Below, piece by piece: positions 16,403-24,954 of a DNA stretch of 64,000 nucleotides (position 1 is its first letter; every line of letters begins with the position of its first letter). The stretch lies in assembly GCA_965228975.1 (NCBI GenBank), contig OZ245851.1, forward strand, positions 682,001 to 746,000. Reading direction: 5' to 3'. This DNA comes from JAJFJD01 sp965228975 (GTDB taxonomy: Bacteria; Pseudomonadota; Alphaproteobacteria; UBA8366). Under the pieces are notes generated by a model. The model saw only the letters and a list, made by a program, of their open reading frames with translations. It did not search any database and had not been told where the DNA came from. Both the position numbers and the translations under genes were made by a program.

Positions 16403-17533
16403 ATGTACGACGTCATCGTCGTGGGGGCGGGATTGCATGGCTGTTCGGCCGCGCTGCATTTGGCGATGCGTGGGAAGTCGGTTCTGTTGCTCGAAAAGAA
16501 TGCCGCCGGCCGGCATGCGTCCGGTGTGAACGCCGGTGGCGTGCGACGGTTGGGCCGGCATCCGGCGGAGATTCCGCTGTCGGTTGAAAGCATGGAGATT
16601 TGGCACCGTATCGAATCCCTGGTGGACAACGATTGCGGATTCCAGGAGAGCGGCCAGGTCAAGATCGCCGAGAACGATGCCGAATTGGCCGAACTGGAAA
16701 AGCGTGCGGCGATGGTGCGGTCGCTCGGTTTCGACCACGAGGAAATGATTGACCGGACGGAGTTGCGCCGGCTGTGCCCGGCGGTGGCGGAACACTGCGT
16801 CGGCGGCGTGGTATCGCGGCGGGACGGCTTCGCCAACCCCTATCGGACAACGTGGTCGTTCCGGCAGAAGGCGGTCGCGTTGGGCGTCACGCTGCACGAG
16901 GGGGTCCGCGTGCTTGGGATCGACCGTAAGGGCGACCGTTGGGAAGTCGGCACGTCGATCGGCCGGTTCGAGGCCGTGACCCTGGTCAACAGCGCCGGTG
17001 CGTGGGGCGACCAATTGGCGGCGATGATGGGCGATGCCGTGCCGCTGTCCCCCGAGGCACCGATGATGATGGTCACCGCGCCGGTACCGCATTTCTTGGA
17101 CCCTGTCGTCGGATTGGCCGGGCGGCCGCTCTCCTTCAAACAAGGCGCCAACGGTACGGTGGTGATCGGCGGCGGGCATCGCGGCGTGGCCGACCGGGAT
17201 GCGGAGACGACGACGCTCAACTTCAAGGGTTTGAAACTGAGCGCCCGCACCGTCGTCGATGTCTTTCCCCATATGCGGGACGTGCCGATCGTGCGCTGCT
17301 GGTCCGGGATCGAGGGTATCATGCCGGACCAAATCCCGGTCATCGGACCGAGCCGCAACGCGCCGAACGCATTCCACTCTTTTGGATTTTCCGCACACGG
17401 GTTTCAGATGGGGCCGATCGTGGGGCGCATCACGTCGGAACTCATCGTGGATGGAGTAACAGACCTGCCGATCGAGGCGTTTCGCGTGGACCGGTTCAAC
17501 ACCGTTGATGGCGCCGCTAACGCGTCGGCCTAG
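16403..17533 (+). CDS. FAD-dependent amine/amino-acid oxidoreductase (DAO family)
   Basis: The 376-residue protein begins VIVVGAGLHGCSAALHLA, the dinucleotide-binding loop, followed by EKNAAGRHASGVNAGGVRR, typical of D-amino-acid/sarcosine/glycine-oxidase-type DAO proteins. Near the C-terminus GIEGIMPDQIPVIGPS and SFGFSAHGFQMGP form the second FAD contact region seen in sarcosine oxidase and related dehydrogenases. It would oxidise a secondary amine or D-amino acid; the substrate is unknown. It follows the carboxyltransferase gene by 77 bp on the same strand and is followed by a GC-rich hairpin, so it probably ends that transcript. Confidence 0.85.
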   Translation: MYDVIVVGAGLHGCSAALHLAMRGKSVLLLEKNAAGRHASGVNAGGVRRLGRHPAEIPLSVESMEIWHRIESLVDNDCGFQESGQVKIAENDAELAELEKRAAMVRSLGFDHEEMIDRTELRRLCPAVAEHCVGGVVSRRDGFANPYRTTWSFRQKAVALGVTLHEGVRVLGIDRKGDRWEVGTSIGRFEAVTLVNSAGAWGDQLAAMMGDAVPLSPEAPMMMVTAPVPHFLDPVVGLAGRPLSFKQGANGTVVIGGGHRGVADRDAETTTLNFKGLKLSARTVVDVFPHMRDVPIVRCWSGIEGIMPDQIPVIGPSRNAPNAFHSFGFSAHGFQMGPIVGRITSELIVDGVTDLPIEAFRVDRFNTVDGAANASA

Positions 17534-17538
17534 ACGAG

Positions 17539-17570
17539 CAGCGGGGCCTGAATGAAGGGAGGCCCCGCTG
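17539..17570 (+). terminator. GC-rich hairpin after the DAO gene, terminator-like
   Basis: CAGCGGGGCCT at 17539-17549 pairs perfectly with AGGCCCCGCTG at 17560-17570 (11 bp stem, 10-nt loop). It starts 6 nt after the stop codon and is followed by a short, mixed pyrimidine-rich tail (tccgcctattt) rather than a clean U-run. Position and stability fit an intrinsic terminator. Confidence 0.6.
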
Positions 17571-17910
17571 TCCGCCTATTTACAACGGGGCCTCCACAGT
17601 CCGGAACACCTTTCCGCTTAACAAATACAAGCAGCCAGGACACGTCCGGGACGACCAAAGGCTTTGAGGGAATTGGCCGCCAGGGGAGATCCCGCAACGT
17701 GGCCGCTCAGGATGGGTGCGTGAGTGACCATCCGCCGCGGGAAACTGACCCCTAGATCGTCTACGTCGAACCCTGTCTCTTGGATCACATGTGCCAGTCA
17801 GACTCAGTCTCTGACTCTCGAATCCTCAAGCGTGGAAACGGTAGGCGGTAGATTGGGCGAAAATGCGGCGAGACTGTGGATTTTGCCGGTCAGACCGATT
17901 GCGGTCGTTT
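17571..17910. other. Non-coding stretch, possible insertion-sequence remnant
   Basis: About 340 bp without a credible gene lie between two convergent flavoenzyme genes. Short frames here lack ribosome sites and family features. The one noticeable element is CTGTCTCTTGGATCA at 17773-17787, which resembles the terminal bases of IS50/IS4-type elements (CTGTCTCTTGATCA). No transposase, partner end or target duplication was found. A T-loop-like string near 17819 does not fold into a tRNA. Confidence 0.3.
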
Positions 17911-19464
17911 TCAGCCGTCGTTCCATGGGGACAGGGCCGCGGCCTCGCGGCCGGCGATCCGGCCGCCGACGAAACATTCGGTCAGATTGGCGCCGCCGCA
18001 GTAGAGGAAGCCCCAGATGCCCCCGCATTCCCCGGCCTCGAACAGGCGCGGGATCGGCTCGCCGAACGGGTTCATGACCCGGTTTCGTTCGTCATGGACC
18101 GGGCCGCCCTGGGTGTTGGACACGACCGGCCAAATCATGCCGGTGTAAAAGGGCGGCTCCTTGATCGGCATCATCGTCTTGGGACTGCGCCCGAAATCGT
18201 CATCCGTGCCGCGTTCGCAGGCGGCGTTCCATCGGCCGATGGTGGCTTTGAGGGTGTCCGCATCGCAATCCAGGAGTTTGGCCAGTTCATCCAGCGTATC
18301 GGCTTTCTTCAGAATACCGTTCTCGATTTCCTTTTGGTTGTCGTCGCTCCAGAAATAGGGCTCGATCTCGGTATCGTTGAAGATTGTGGTGCCGAGCGGG
18401 TAGCGCGTGCGGCCGACCTCGTCGACGATCATGTGGCATGGCACATACGGGAAGGAGTTTGTGACCGTGTCGTAGTAATCGAGTGGGCGGTGCCCGGTGT
18501 CCTGCGCATAGGGCATATACTCGTTCATGAACCGCTTGCCGCCCTTGTCGACGAGGATCCATGCCATTTCCACCTCGGGTTCCTGGACCGTCGGGGTCCA
18601 GTCCGGCAGGCGTTTTACGCGGATGGAAAACGGATAATCGGGGTCCGGATGCCGGAAGCCATAAGATCCATGATAGTGCCACATATGCCAGAGGTCGGCG
18701 CCGACATCGAGGGCCATCTGGATCCCGTCGCCGGTGTTGCCGCGGAAGGCTGCCGTGATCACCGGGTGCACTTGCCAGTACTGGCGCTGCATCTCGTAGT
18801 TCGCTTCGAATCCGCCGCAGGCGAGGATGACGCCGCGGCGCGCGCCGATTGCCTTCCGGCCATCCGGTCCGTCGACCCAAAGGCCACGGACCTCGTTGCC
18901 GTTATCGGTTATCAACCGCTGTGCGGCCGTGCCGAGGCGGACTTCGATGCCGCGTTCGTCGACGTTGTCGTGCAGCACCTTGAAAAGTTTCGTGCCATTG
19001 CGATGCGACCGGGCGCTAGGGTAGGCGGTGACTCCGTCGAAGCCGGGAATGTCGCCGATCTCAAGGAAAAACATCTCGTCATGGCCGGGGAAGGGATAAT
19101 TGCCTGGCCGGTCGATCAGGACGATCTCGCCGCCGTTTACCGTGGCCAGATCGCGGACGTAGTCTTCCAGACCCATCATCTCATCGACGAAGGCCTCATG
19201 AACGTTACGCGGTGTCGTGCCGTCGTTCGTTGCTTCGAAGTAGCGGATCGCTGAGTCGCGGTTTTTCGACAACCGGATGCCGCCGCCGGCACAGATCGAG
19301 ATGCCCCCGGGCGCGTTCATTTTCTCGATCAGCAGAACATTCGCGCCTGCATCATGGGCGTCGATAGCGGCCACCCCGCCGGCATAACCGAAACCGACAA
19401 CAACAACGTCAAAAATTTCGTCAAAGGAATCGACGGTCTTTGGCGGCATATTGTTCTTGGGCAT
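17911..19464 (-). CDS. FAD-binding fumarate-reductase/ketosteroid-dehydrogenase-like flavoprotein
   Basis: The 517-residue flavoprotein has an N-terminal FAD loop, VVVVGFGYAGGVAAIDA, then GGISICAGGGIRLS, RRGVILACGGFE, and a C-terminal LFEAGECGGIWGFLYCGGANL followed by GRIAGREAA. This is the layout of soluble fumarate reductases, 3-ketosteroid dehydrogenases and related C-C double-bond (de)hydrogenases. The N-terminus shows no signal peptide, so it is cytoplasmic. The upstream neighbour is transhydrogenase, transcribed the same way after a ~117-bp gap. It may desaturate a cyclic or dicarboxylic substrate feeding the CoA pathways nearby; that link is only contextual. Confidence 0.85.
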   Translation of the reverse strand: MPKNNMPPKTVDSFDEIFDVVVVGFGYAGGVAAIDAHDAGANVLLIEKMNAPGGISICAGGGIRLSKNRDSAIRYFEATNDGTTPRNVHEAFVDEMMGLEDYVRDLATVNGGEIVLIDRPGNYPFPGHDEMFFLEIGDIPGFDGVTAYPSARSHRNGTKLFKVLHDNVDERGIEVRLGTAAQRLITDNGNEVRGLWVDGPDGRKAIGARRGVILACGGFEANYEMQRQYWQVHPVITAAFRGNTGDGIQMALDVGADLWHMWHYHGSYGFRHPDPDYPFSIRVKRLPDWTPTVQEPEVEMAWILVDKGGKRFMNEYMPYAQDTGHRPLDYYDTVTNSFPYVPCHMIVDEVGRTRYPLGTTIFNDTEIEPYFWSDDNQKEIENGILKKADTLDELAKLLDCDADTLKATIGRWNAACERGTDDDFGRSPKTMMPIKEPPFYTGMIWPVVSNTQGGPVHDERNRVMNPFGEPIPRLFEAGECGGIWGFLYCGGANLTECFVGGRIAGREAAALSPWNDG

Positions 19465-19581
19465 TTGACGAAGCCTCGCGGTTTGCGGTGGGAACAGGGA
19501 AGCATGTGGAAACGCTGCTTATTGCATCGTTCCGCGCCCGGTAATGTCAAGTTCACCCCGAACGAGACGGGAATTGGGACG

Positions 19582-20985
19582 TTAGGAGAGGCGGTTAATG
19601 CCGTCGAAGGCGGCGGTCTTATAGCATTCCGCCAGTGTCGGATAGTTGAATACCGTGTCGACGAAATAGTCGATCGTGCCGTTCATCGCCAAGACCGCCT
19701 GACCGATATGCACGAGTTCACTGGCGCCTTCGCCGAGAATGCAAACACCCAAGAGTTTGCGCGTTTCAATATGAAACAGCAGTTTCAGCAGGCCGGTGGT
19801 ATCACCGATGATCTGGCCTCGGGCGATCTCCTTGTAAGCCGCCTTGCCGACTTCGTAAGGGACGCCGTCTCGGGTCAACTCTTCCTCGTTGCGGCCGACG
19901 GTGGAAATTTCAGGGATCGTGTAGATGCCATAGGGGAATAAGTCGGGTACGGCCTCGGCTTCGACATCGAAGGCGTGGCAGGCTGCTTGGCGACCCTGTT
20001 CCATGGATGTCGAGGCTAGGCTGGGAAACCCGATGACGTCGCCTACCGCGTAAATATGCGGTACCTCGGTTTGGAAGTATTCGTTGACTTCCAGCAGGCC
20101 GCGGTCGAGTGTCGAGAGGTTCGCATTCTGCAGGTTTAGGGCCGAGGTCGCCCCGGTTCGGCCAATGCTGTAGAGGACCTTCTCGGCAGTAATTTTCTTG
20201 CCGCTGTCGAGCTCGACGCAGATGTGGTCGCTGTGCCCGTTGGTGCCGCGCGCGACGGACTTGACGCCCTCCTGCATCCGCAAGGTAACTCGCGAATCGC
20301 GCATGTGGTAGATGAGCGCGTCGATGACTTCAGAGTCCACGAAGGGCAGCAGGCGGGGCCGTTTATCCACCACGGTGACGCGTACGCCTAGCGCGGCGAA
20401 TATGGTCGCATATTCCAGACCGATCACGCCGGCGCCGATCACCGCAAGGGTCCGCGGCAACGTCTCAAGGCATAGGATATCGTCGCTCGTGAACACGTTT
20501 TGGCCGTCGAACGGAATATGGGGATCACGGGTCGTTTCCGTTCCGACTGCCAAAATGATTTTCTCGGCGGTGATCTCGCGCTCGGCTTGCCCGTTCAGCG
20601 AGGCGAGACATAGAGTATGAGGATCTTTGAACGAGCCGCGTCCGTCGAGAACGTCGACGCCGTTGCGTTGGAGCTGATGGCGGGTGACGTCGATCTCGTG
20701 CTTGATCACTTGGTCCGCCCGAAACAACAGGTCGCCCATCGTGATATCATGTTTGACGGTATAAGATGCGCCGTAGATGCTGCGTTCGCGATAACCGGAA
20801 AGATGAAGCACTGCCTCGCGCAAGGTCTTGCTGGGAATTGTGCCCGTATTGATGCAGACGCCGCCGACCACGGCGCGGTGCTCTGCTACCGCCGCGCGCT
20901 TTCCCAGTTTTGCGGCCTGGATTGCGGCGCGTTGACCGGCCGGTCCGGAACCAAGAACAATGAGATCGTAGTCGTAACCTGTCAT
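19582..20985 (-). CDS. sthA: Soluble (Si-specific) NAD(P)+ transhydrogenase
   Basis: The 467-residue flavoprotein interconverts NADPH and NADH in the cytoplasm. It is a disulfide-reductase-fold protein with VLGSGPAGQRAAIQAAKLG (FAD loop), AVIGAGVIGLEYATIFAALG (NAD(P) loop) and YAVGDVIGFPSLASTSMEQG. In place of the redox CxxxxC disulfide it has GVCINTGTIPSKT, so the second cysteine is threonine. This is the hallmark of SthA and rules out lipoamide or glutathione reductase activity. ATG 20985 gives the usual length; a TTG at 21033 would add 16 residues of no family similarity. It probably balances reductant made by the many dehydrogenases in the window. Confidence 0.93.
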   Translation of the reverse strand: MTGYDYDLIVLGSGPAGQRAAIQAAKLGKRAAVAEHRAVVGGVCINTGTIPSKTLREAVLHLSGYRERSIYGASYTVKHDITMGDLLFRADQVIKHEIDVTRHQLQRNGVDVLDGRGSFKDPHTLCLASLNGQAEREITAEKIILAVGTETTRDPHIPFDGQNVFTSDDILCLETLPRTLAVIGAGVIGLEYATIFAALGVRVTVVDKRPRLLPFVDSEVIDALIYHMRDSRVTLRMQEGVKSVARGTNGHSDHICVELDSGKKITAEKVLYSIGRTGATSALNLQNANLSTLDRGLLEVNEYFQTEVPHIYAVGDVIGFPSLASTSMEQGRQAACHAFDVEAEAVPDLFPYGIYTIPEISTVGRNEEELTRDGVPYEVGKAAYKEIARGQIIGDTTGLLKLLFHIETRKLLGVCILGEGASELVHIGQAVLAMNGTIDYFVDTVFNYPTLAECYKTAAFDGINRLS

Positions 20986-21185
20986 GTTGGAGCCCAGCAG
21001 CCGGTCTCTCAAGTCGGGTTGGCAATTGTGCAACCTATTGTGCGGACAGTTACAACTCCGTTAACTCTAATTCCAGGCGTTTGGCATATGCTCCAGGCAC
21101 ATGAATTCTACGTGAGACTGCTATTCTCAATTTCGCGATTGCATGGCATATACTGCGCCGATATGCGGTGAGGGAGAGTTTTTTG

Positions 21186-22616
21186 ATGAGCACGGTTATC
21201 AAGCCTGCTGTATTTCAGCGCAATATTGGCGCGGGATCGACGTCGGTATCGGAGCGATTTGCCCATTATGCTGCAACGTTCGATATCGAGCGGGTACCCA
21301 ATGATGTTGTGTATCTCGCGAAGCTCCATCTTCTGGATAGTTTCGGGATCGCCCTGGCGTCGACGACCCGTGAATTCGCGCAACGGGCATTGATGGCGGC
21401 GCGCGGTTTGGCCGGGGATGGGGATTCGCCGGTCATTGGAATGTCGGTACGGTTACCGATGCGCGACGCCGCGATGGTGAACGGCGCCCTGGTCCACGGC
21501 CTTGCTTTCGACGATACATATACCGCCGGCATTTATCATGCGTCGTCGAGTGCCGTCCCGACCATGCTGGCGGCCGCGCTGGCAAATCGGAAGAGTGGGC
21601 GGGACGCGTTGGCCGCCTATATCATCGGCATTGAGGTCGGTACCCGGATCGCCAAGGCCGCCGGTGGCAATTTCCACGTTGCCGGGTTCCATTCGACGTC
21701 CATTGTCGGCACATATGCAAGCGCGATGATCGCCGGCCGGCTCATGGACCTAACCGAGCAACAACTCACCCATGCACAGGGATTGGCGCACAGTATGGCC
21801 GGCGGAATGCGCGAGTATCACACGGACGGCGCCTGGTCGAAGCGTATCCATCCGGGGCTTGCGGCGTCCAACGGCCTGACATCCGCGGCCTGGGCCAAGC
21901 ATGGTTTTACCGGTCCGCGCACGTGTTACGAGGGCAAGTATGGCCTCTACAATTGCATGACCGACCAATCAGAGACCGATATCGAGGCCTGCACCTACGG
22001 TTTGGGCGAGGAATGGGAAATCATCAACGTCGCCTTCAAGCCGTACCCGGCGTGCAATTGGACAGACGCGTATATCGATTGTGCATTGGCGATCCGCGAA
22101 GAACACAATCTGCAGCCGGATGAAATCGAATCTGTCACCGCCTATGTGCATAAGGATCAGATGGCGATCTGCGAGCCTGAAAACCAGAAACGGCGGCCGC
22201 AGAACTCCTATTCGTCGCAATTCAGCATTCACTACACGATCGCGGCGGCGCTCACACGGGGCCGTTTCACCTTGACGGAGATTCAGCCGACCGCCTTCCT
22301 CGATCCGGACATTGCCAGTCTCAGCGACCGGGTCAGTTACGAGGTAACCGATGGTACGTTGTTCCCGGAGTATTTTTCCGGTGCCGTTTCGATCCGAACC
22401 ACGGATGGCCGGGAGTTATCCCATAGTCAGCAATACAATCGAGGATCGGATCTCAGCCCGATTTCAGCGACCGAGGTTGCGGAGAAATTCGAGGACAACG
22501 CACGGCATGCGGTCAGCGAACGACGGGCGAGGCGCATTCGGAAGGCGATTATAGGGCTGGAGACCGCCGACGATTTGCTGGAACTCGATAACGCGATCTG
22601 CCTCGCGGCGAATTGA
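21186..22616 (+). CDS. MmgE/PrpD family protein (first copy)
   Basis: The 476-residue protein resembles the 2-methylcitrate dehydratase/cis-aconitate decarboxylase fold: LLDSFGIALAST, NGALVHGLAFDDTYTAGIYHASS, and later FKPYPACNWTDAYIDCAL. Family members dehydrate or decarboxylate polycarboxylic acids, or act as cofactor-free racemases/isomerases. No prpB or prpC lies beside it, so methylcitrate-cycle membership is not supported. The ATG at 21186 was chosen because GGGAGAG lies 8 nt upstream. It is divergent from sthA and convergent with the YrdC-like gene. It shares the family but little close identity with the protein at 23362-24759. Confidence 0.87.
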   Translation: MSTVIKPAVFQRNIGAGSTSVSERFAHYAATFDIERVPNDVVYLAKLHLLDSFGIALASTTREFAQRALMAARGLAGDGDSPVIGMSVRLPMRDAAMVNGALVHGLAFDDTYTAGIYHASSSAVPTMLAAALANRKSGRDALAAYIIGIEVGTRIAKAAGGNFHVAGFHSTSIVGTYASAMIAGRLMDLTEQQLTHAQGLAHSMAGGMREYHTDGAWSKRIHPGLAASNGLTSAAWAKHGFTGPRTCYEGKYGLYNCMTDQSETDIEACTYGLGEEWEIINVAFKPYPACNWTDAYIDCALAIREEHNLQPDEIESVTAYVHKDQMAICEPENQKRRPQNSYSSQFSIHYTIAAALTRGRFTLTEIQPTAFLDPDIASLSDRVSYEVTDGTLFPEYFSGAVSIRTTDGRELSHSQQYNRGSDLSPISATEVAEKFEDNARHAVSERRARRIRKAIIGLETADDLLELDNAICLAAN

Positions 22617-22635
22617 ACCGAGATCGGTCGGGACC

Positions 22636-23322
22636 CTATAGGTGCGGGCTCGGCGCTAGCTCTATGTCGAAAAAGCGCTGCAGAATATCGGCGATTTGAT
22701 CGAAACAGACGCCCCATCGCAGCACTTCGAAGTTGGCGAGATCGATAATCGTACTCGAGGTGCCGATCGGGTTGTGGTAGCGGCACAGGCCGTAGTCGAT
22801 GATCAGGTCCGCCGCGTCTCGCACGCCTGGGTCGACGTCTTCCGCTCGGAACTTGCTGCCGGTTTCGGACTTGTTCGCCGACGATCCCAGAACGGGCGTT
22901 CCCCGCTCGAGGCTCATGTCCGCCAACTTGTTGGCCAGCGGCCCGGCGTTCAAAAGGATGTCCTGCGTTCCCGCCTTGGTGGATCGTTCGATAGCGAAGG
23001 GCTCCAGCCCGGCCAGGATCGGTGCATCGGGACGGAAGGGCGCGACGACGGATAGCGGTAAGTCGAAATCCTGCGTGACGGCGCGTGTTACCTCCTTGGC
23101 CTTGTCCGACGTGATCAGCAACTGTTCGAAGATTTCATAGTTAGCCAGCATGCCGTTCGGCTTCTCGAAGGTGCGTCCCTTGGCTTCGAAGATTCGGGCG
23201 ATCGCGTCTGCCTTGTTGCCGCAAACAAGATAGGCCACATCGAGTTGGAGCACGGCGATGCCGCCGCCCTCGATGGTTTCCATGACTCTTTTCGCGTCGT
23301 CTTCCAGGTTGAGAAGCGGCAT
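22636..23322 (-). CDS. Sua5/YciO/YrdC-family protein
   Basis: The 228-residue protein has the YrdC fold signatures: GGGIAVLQLDVAYLVCGN near the N-terminus, EAKGRTFEKPNGMLAN (the K-x-R...K-P nucleotide-binding motif of TsaC/YrdC) and PVLGSSANKSETG (SSAN). A late GTSSTIIDL also fits. The family makes threonylcarbamoyl-AMP for tRNA t6A modification, or handles carbamoyl-adenylates. Insertions and the setting 39 bp downstream of a PrpD gene suggest a paralogue with a different acyl-adenylate job rather than the housekeeping enzyme; this is inference. It is probably co-transcribed with the PrpD gene upstream. Confidence 0.75.
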   Translation of the reverse strand: MPLLNLEDDAKRVMETIEGGGIAVLQLDVAYLVCGNKADAIARIFEAKGRTFEKPNGMLANYEIFEQLLITSDKAKEVTRAVTQDFDLPLSVVAPFRPDAPILAGLEPFAIERSTKAGTQDILLNAGPLANKLADMSLERGTPVLGSSANKSETGSKFRAEDVDPGVRDAADLIIDYGLCRYHNPIGTSSTIIDLANFEVLRWGVCFDQIADILQRFFDIELAPSPHL

Positions 23323-23361
23323 TTGGCGTCCTGTCTTTGTGTTTGTATCGAGAAGTGAGAG

Positions 23362-24759
23362 CTATGTCCGGGCGAACAACCCGACCAACGCGTTGGCATC
23401 CGGTGCGTCGGAAAAATCCTCGACGGCGTCGAACACCGACTTCGGATCGAGGCCCGGCATGACCGTGCCGGCCAGACCGGCGAACTTGTCGCGCAGCGCA
23501 TCGTCCGGCATCGGGCGGGCCGCGGTGCCGTAGCTGTCGAGAACGTCGGCCCGGCGGGTTTCGCCGTCACGCGTGGTCACCTCGACCCAGCTTCCGAAAT
23601 GCGCGGGGAAGGCGTCATCGAGCTTGTCCTCCACCACGGCGTCGACGCGGTCTCCAAGGTCCAGGATGGCGCCGTTGTCGAGTTGGTCTTCCGCGTAGGA
23701 TTCATAGGCATGCGGGTTCTTCAGAAGGCTCGTGGCGAGCGCGAATGGCAGGCTGTATTGCGCCGCCATGACACTGGTTGGCCGCCGCATAAGATGTTGC
23801 GTCACCATGATCGTCGGGCCGCCGACGAGGATCCTTTCGATCTGGTCGGGCGCAAGCGTCATGCCGTCGGTCGTCTCCGACAACGCATCGATCGTCGAAT
23901 GGAAAAGCCGGCAACACGGATAGGGCTTGATGCTGATGTTGTGGATTTCCAGCCGGGCGTTGGATTTCTTGGTCAGCTTCTCCGGTTGCGGCGTCTGGCC
24001 ATACATGTTGCAGAGACCGTAGGTGCCGTCGAACGCCTGCTTCGGCCCGTCGATGCCGAGCTTCGCGAACTGCGCGGCCATCGTACCGTTATGTGCGCCG
24101 TAGCCCCCGTGCAACCGTTTGACCGTGGTCCCGTGCGGGTCCTCCGCGAACTGCATCGAACCACCGGCCATGGAGAGCATCAGGCCCCAGGCCGAGCAGA
24201 GGCCTGCCGCGTCGAGTCCCAGCAGTTTGCCGGCCGCCGTGGCTGCGCCGAAGCCACCGAACAAGGCGGTCGGGTGAAACCCATGCTCGATCATGTTGGC
24301 GACATCCGCCGCCGGGCCGATCCGCGCCATCACCTCGTATCCCGCCGCAATTGCCGCCAGGATCTCCGCACCGCTGCGGTTTTCCGCGCTGCCGACGGCC
24401 AATGCCGTCGCGATCACCACTGCACCCGGATGGGTTATCGATTCGTCATGGGTGTCGTCCATTTCGAGGCCGTGCGCCGCCGTCGCGTTGACCAGCGCGG
24501 CCACCGGCGGGGGCGCGCGAAATTTTGTGCCGAAGATGACGCAAGGGCCGGACGTGCCATACGGTTCGGCCCAGTCGTTGAGCGCTTCGCCCCAGGGCAG
24601 CGACGATCCGCGGATGCAAACGCCCAGATGATCCAGCAGCAGGCGCTTCAATTGCGCGACATCGTCCGTGCCGAGGTCGCCGGGTTCCAGGGCGATTGCT
24701 TCGTCGGCGAGTTGCCGGGTCCGGTCCGGTGCGTTCGAATTCGCGGCGGATTGCTGCAC
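23362..24759 (-). CDS. MmgE/PrpD family protein (second copy)
   Basis: The 465-residue member of the methylcitrate dehydratase-like family has LLLDHLGVCIRGSSLPWG, NATAAHGLEMDDTHDESITHPGA (the HGLEMDD substrate-site segment) and SIKPYPCCRLFHSTIDAL. It starts at GTG 24759, which has GAGGAG 7 nt upstream; an earlier TTG would include the Shine-Dalgarno itself. It is divergent from the CoA-transferase gene at 24955 and probably forms an operon with the YrdC-like gene. Having two distinct PrpD-like proteins within 4 kb suggests specialised dehydratase or isomerase steps; substrates are unknown. Confidence 0.87.
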   Translation of the reverse strand: MQQSAANSNAPDRTRQLADEAIALEPGDLGTDDVAQLKRLLLDHLGVCIRGSSLPWGEALNDWAEPYGTSGPCVIFGTKFRAPPPVAALVNATAAHGLEMDDTHDESITHPGAVVIATALAVGSAENRSGAEILAAIAAGYEVMARIGPAADVANMIEHGFHPTALFGGFGAATAAGKLLGLDAAGLCSAWGLMLSMAGGSMQFAEDPHGTTVKRLHGGYGAHNGTMAAQFAKLGIDGPKQAFDGTYGLCNMYGQTPQPEKLTKKSNARLEIHNISIKPYPCCRLFHSTIDALSETTDGMTLAPDQIERILVGGPTIMVTQHLMRRPTSVMAAQYSLPFALATSLLKNPHAYESYAEDQLDNGAILDLGDRVDAVVEDKLDDAFPAHFGSWVEVTTRDGETRRADVLDSYGTAARPMPDDALRDKFAGLAGTVMPGLDPKSVFDAVEDFSDAPDANALVGLFART

Positions 24760-24954
24760 AATGGAACTCCTCAACGATAGGCCGCGCCGGGTTGGGTGGC
24801 AGGCCGATGAACCGGGCCGACTTTATCGTCCTGCCTGGAAGCCGGCAACTTGTCCGTACAAATTTTCATCGGGGTATCGATAAGTTTGGCGGTCCTGTCA
24901 TTCGTCTTATAGCCTTGCAGGAATTGCCCCTTAACGATCTAGGAATTACTCGCC

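Noticed and set aside
17811..17830. T-loop-like string suggesting a tRNA
   Set aside because: No matching acceptor, D or anticodon stems can be drawn around it.
19582..20985. Loss of the redox disulfide as evidence of a broken enzyme
   Set aside because: Cys followed by Thr in place of the second Cys is normal for soluble transhydrogenase, so the enzyme is intact.
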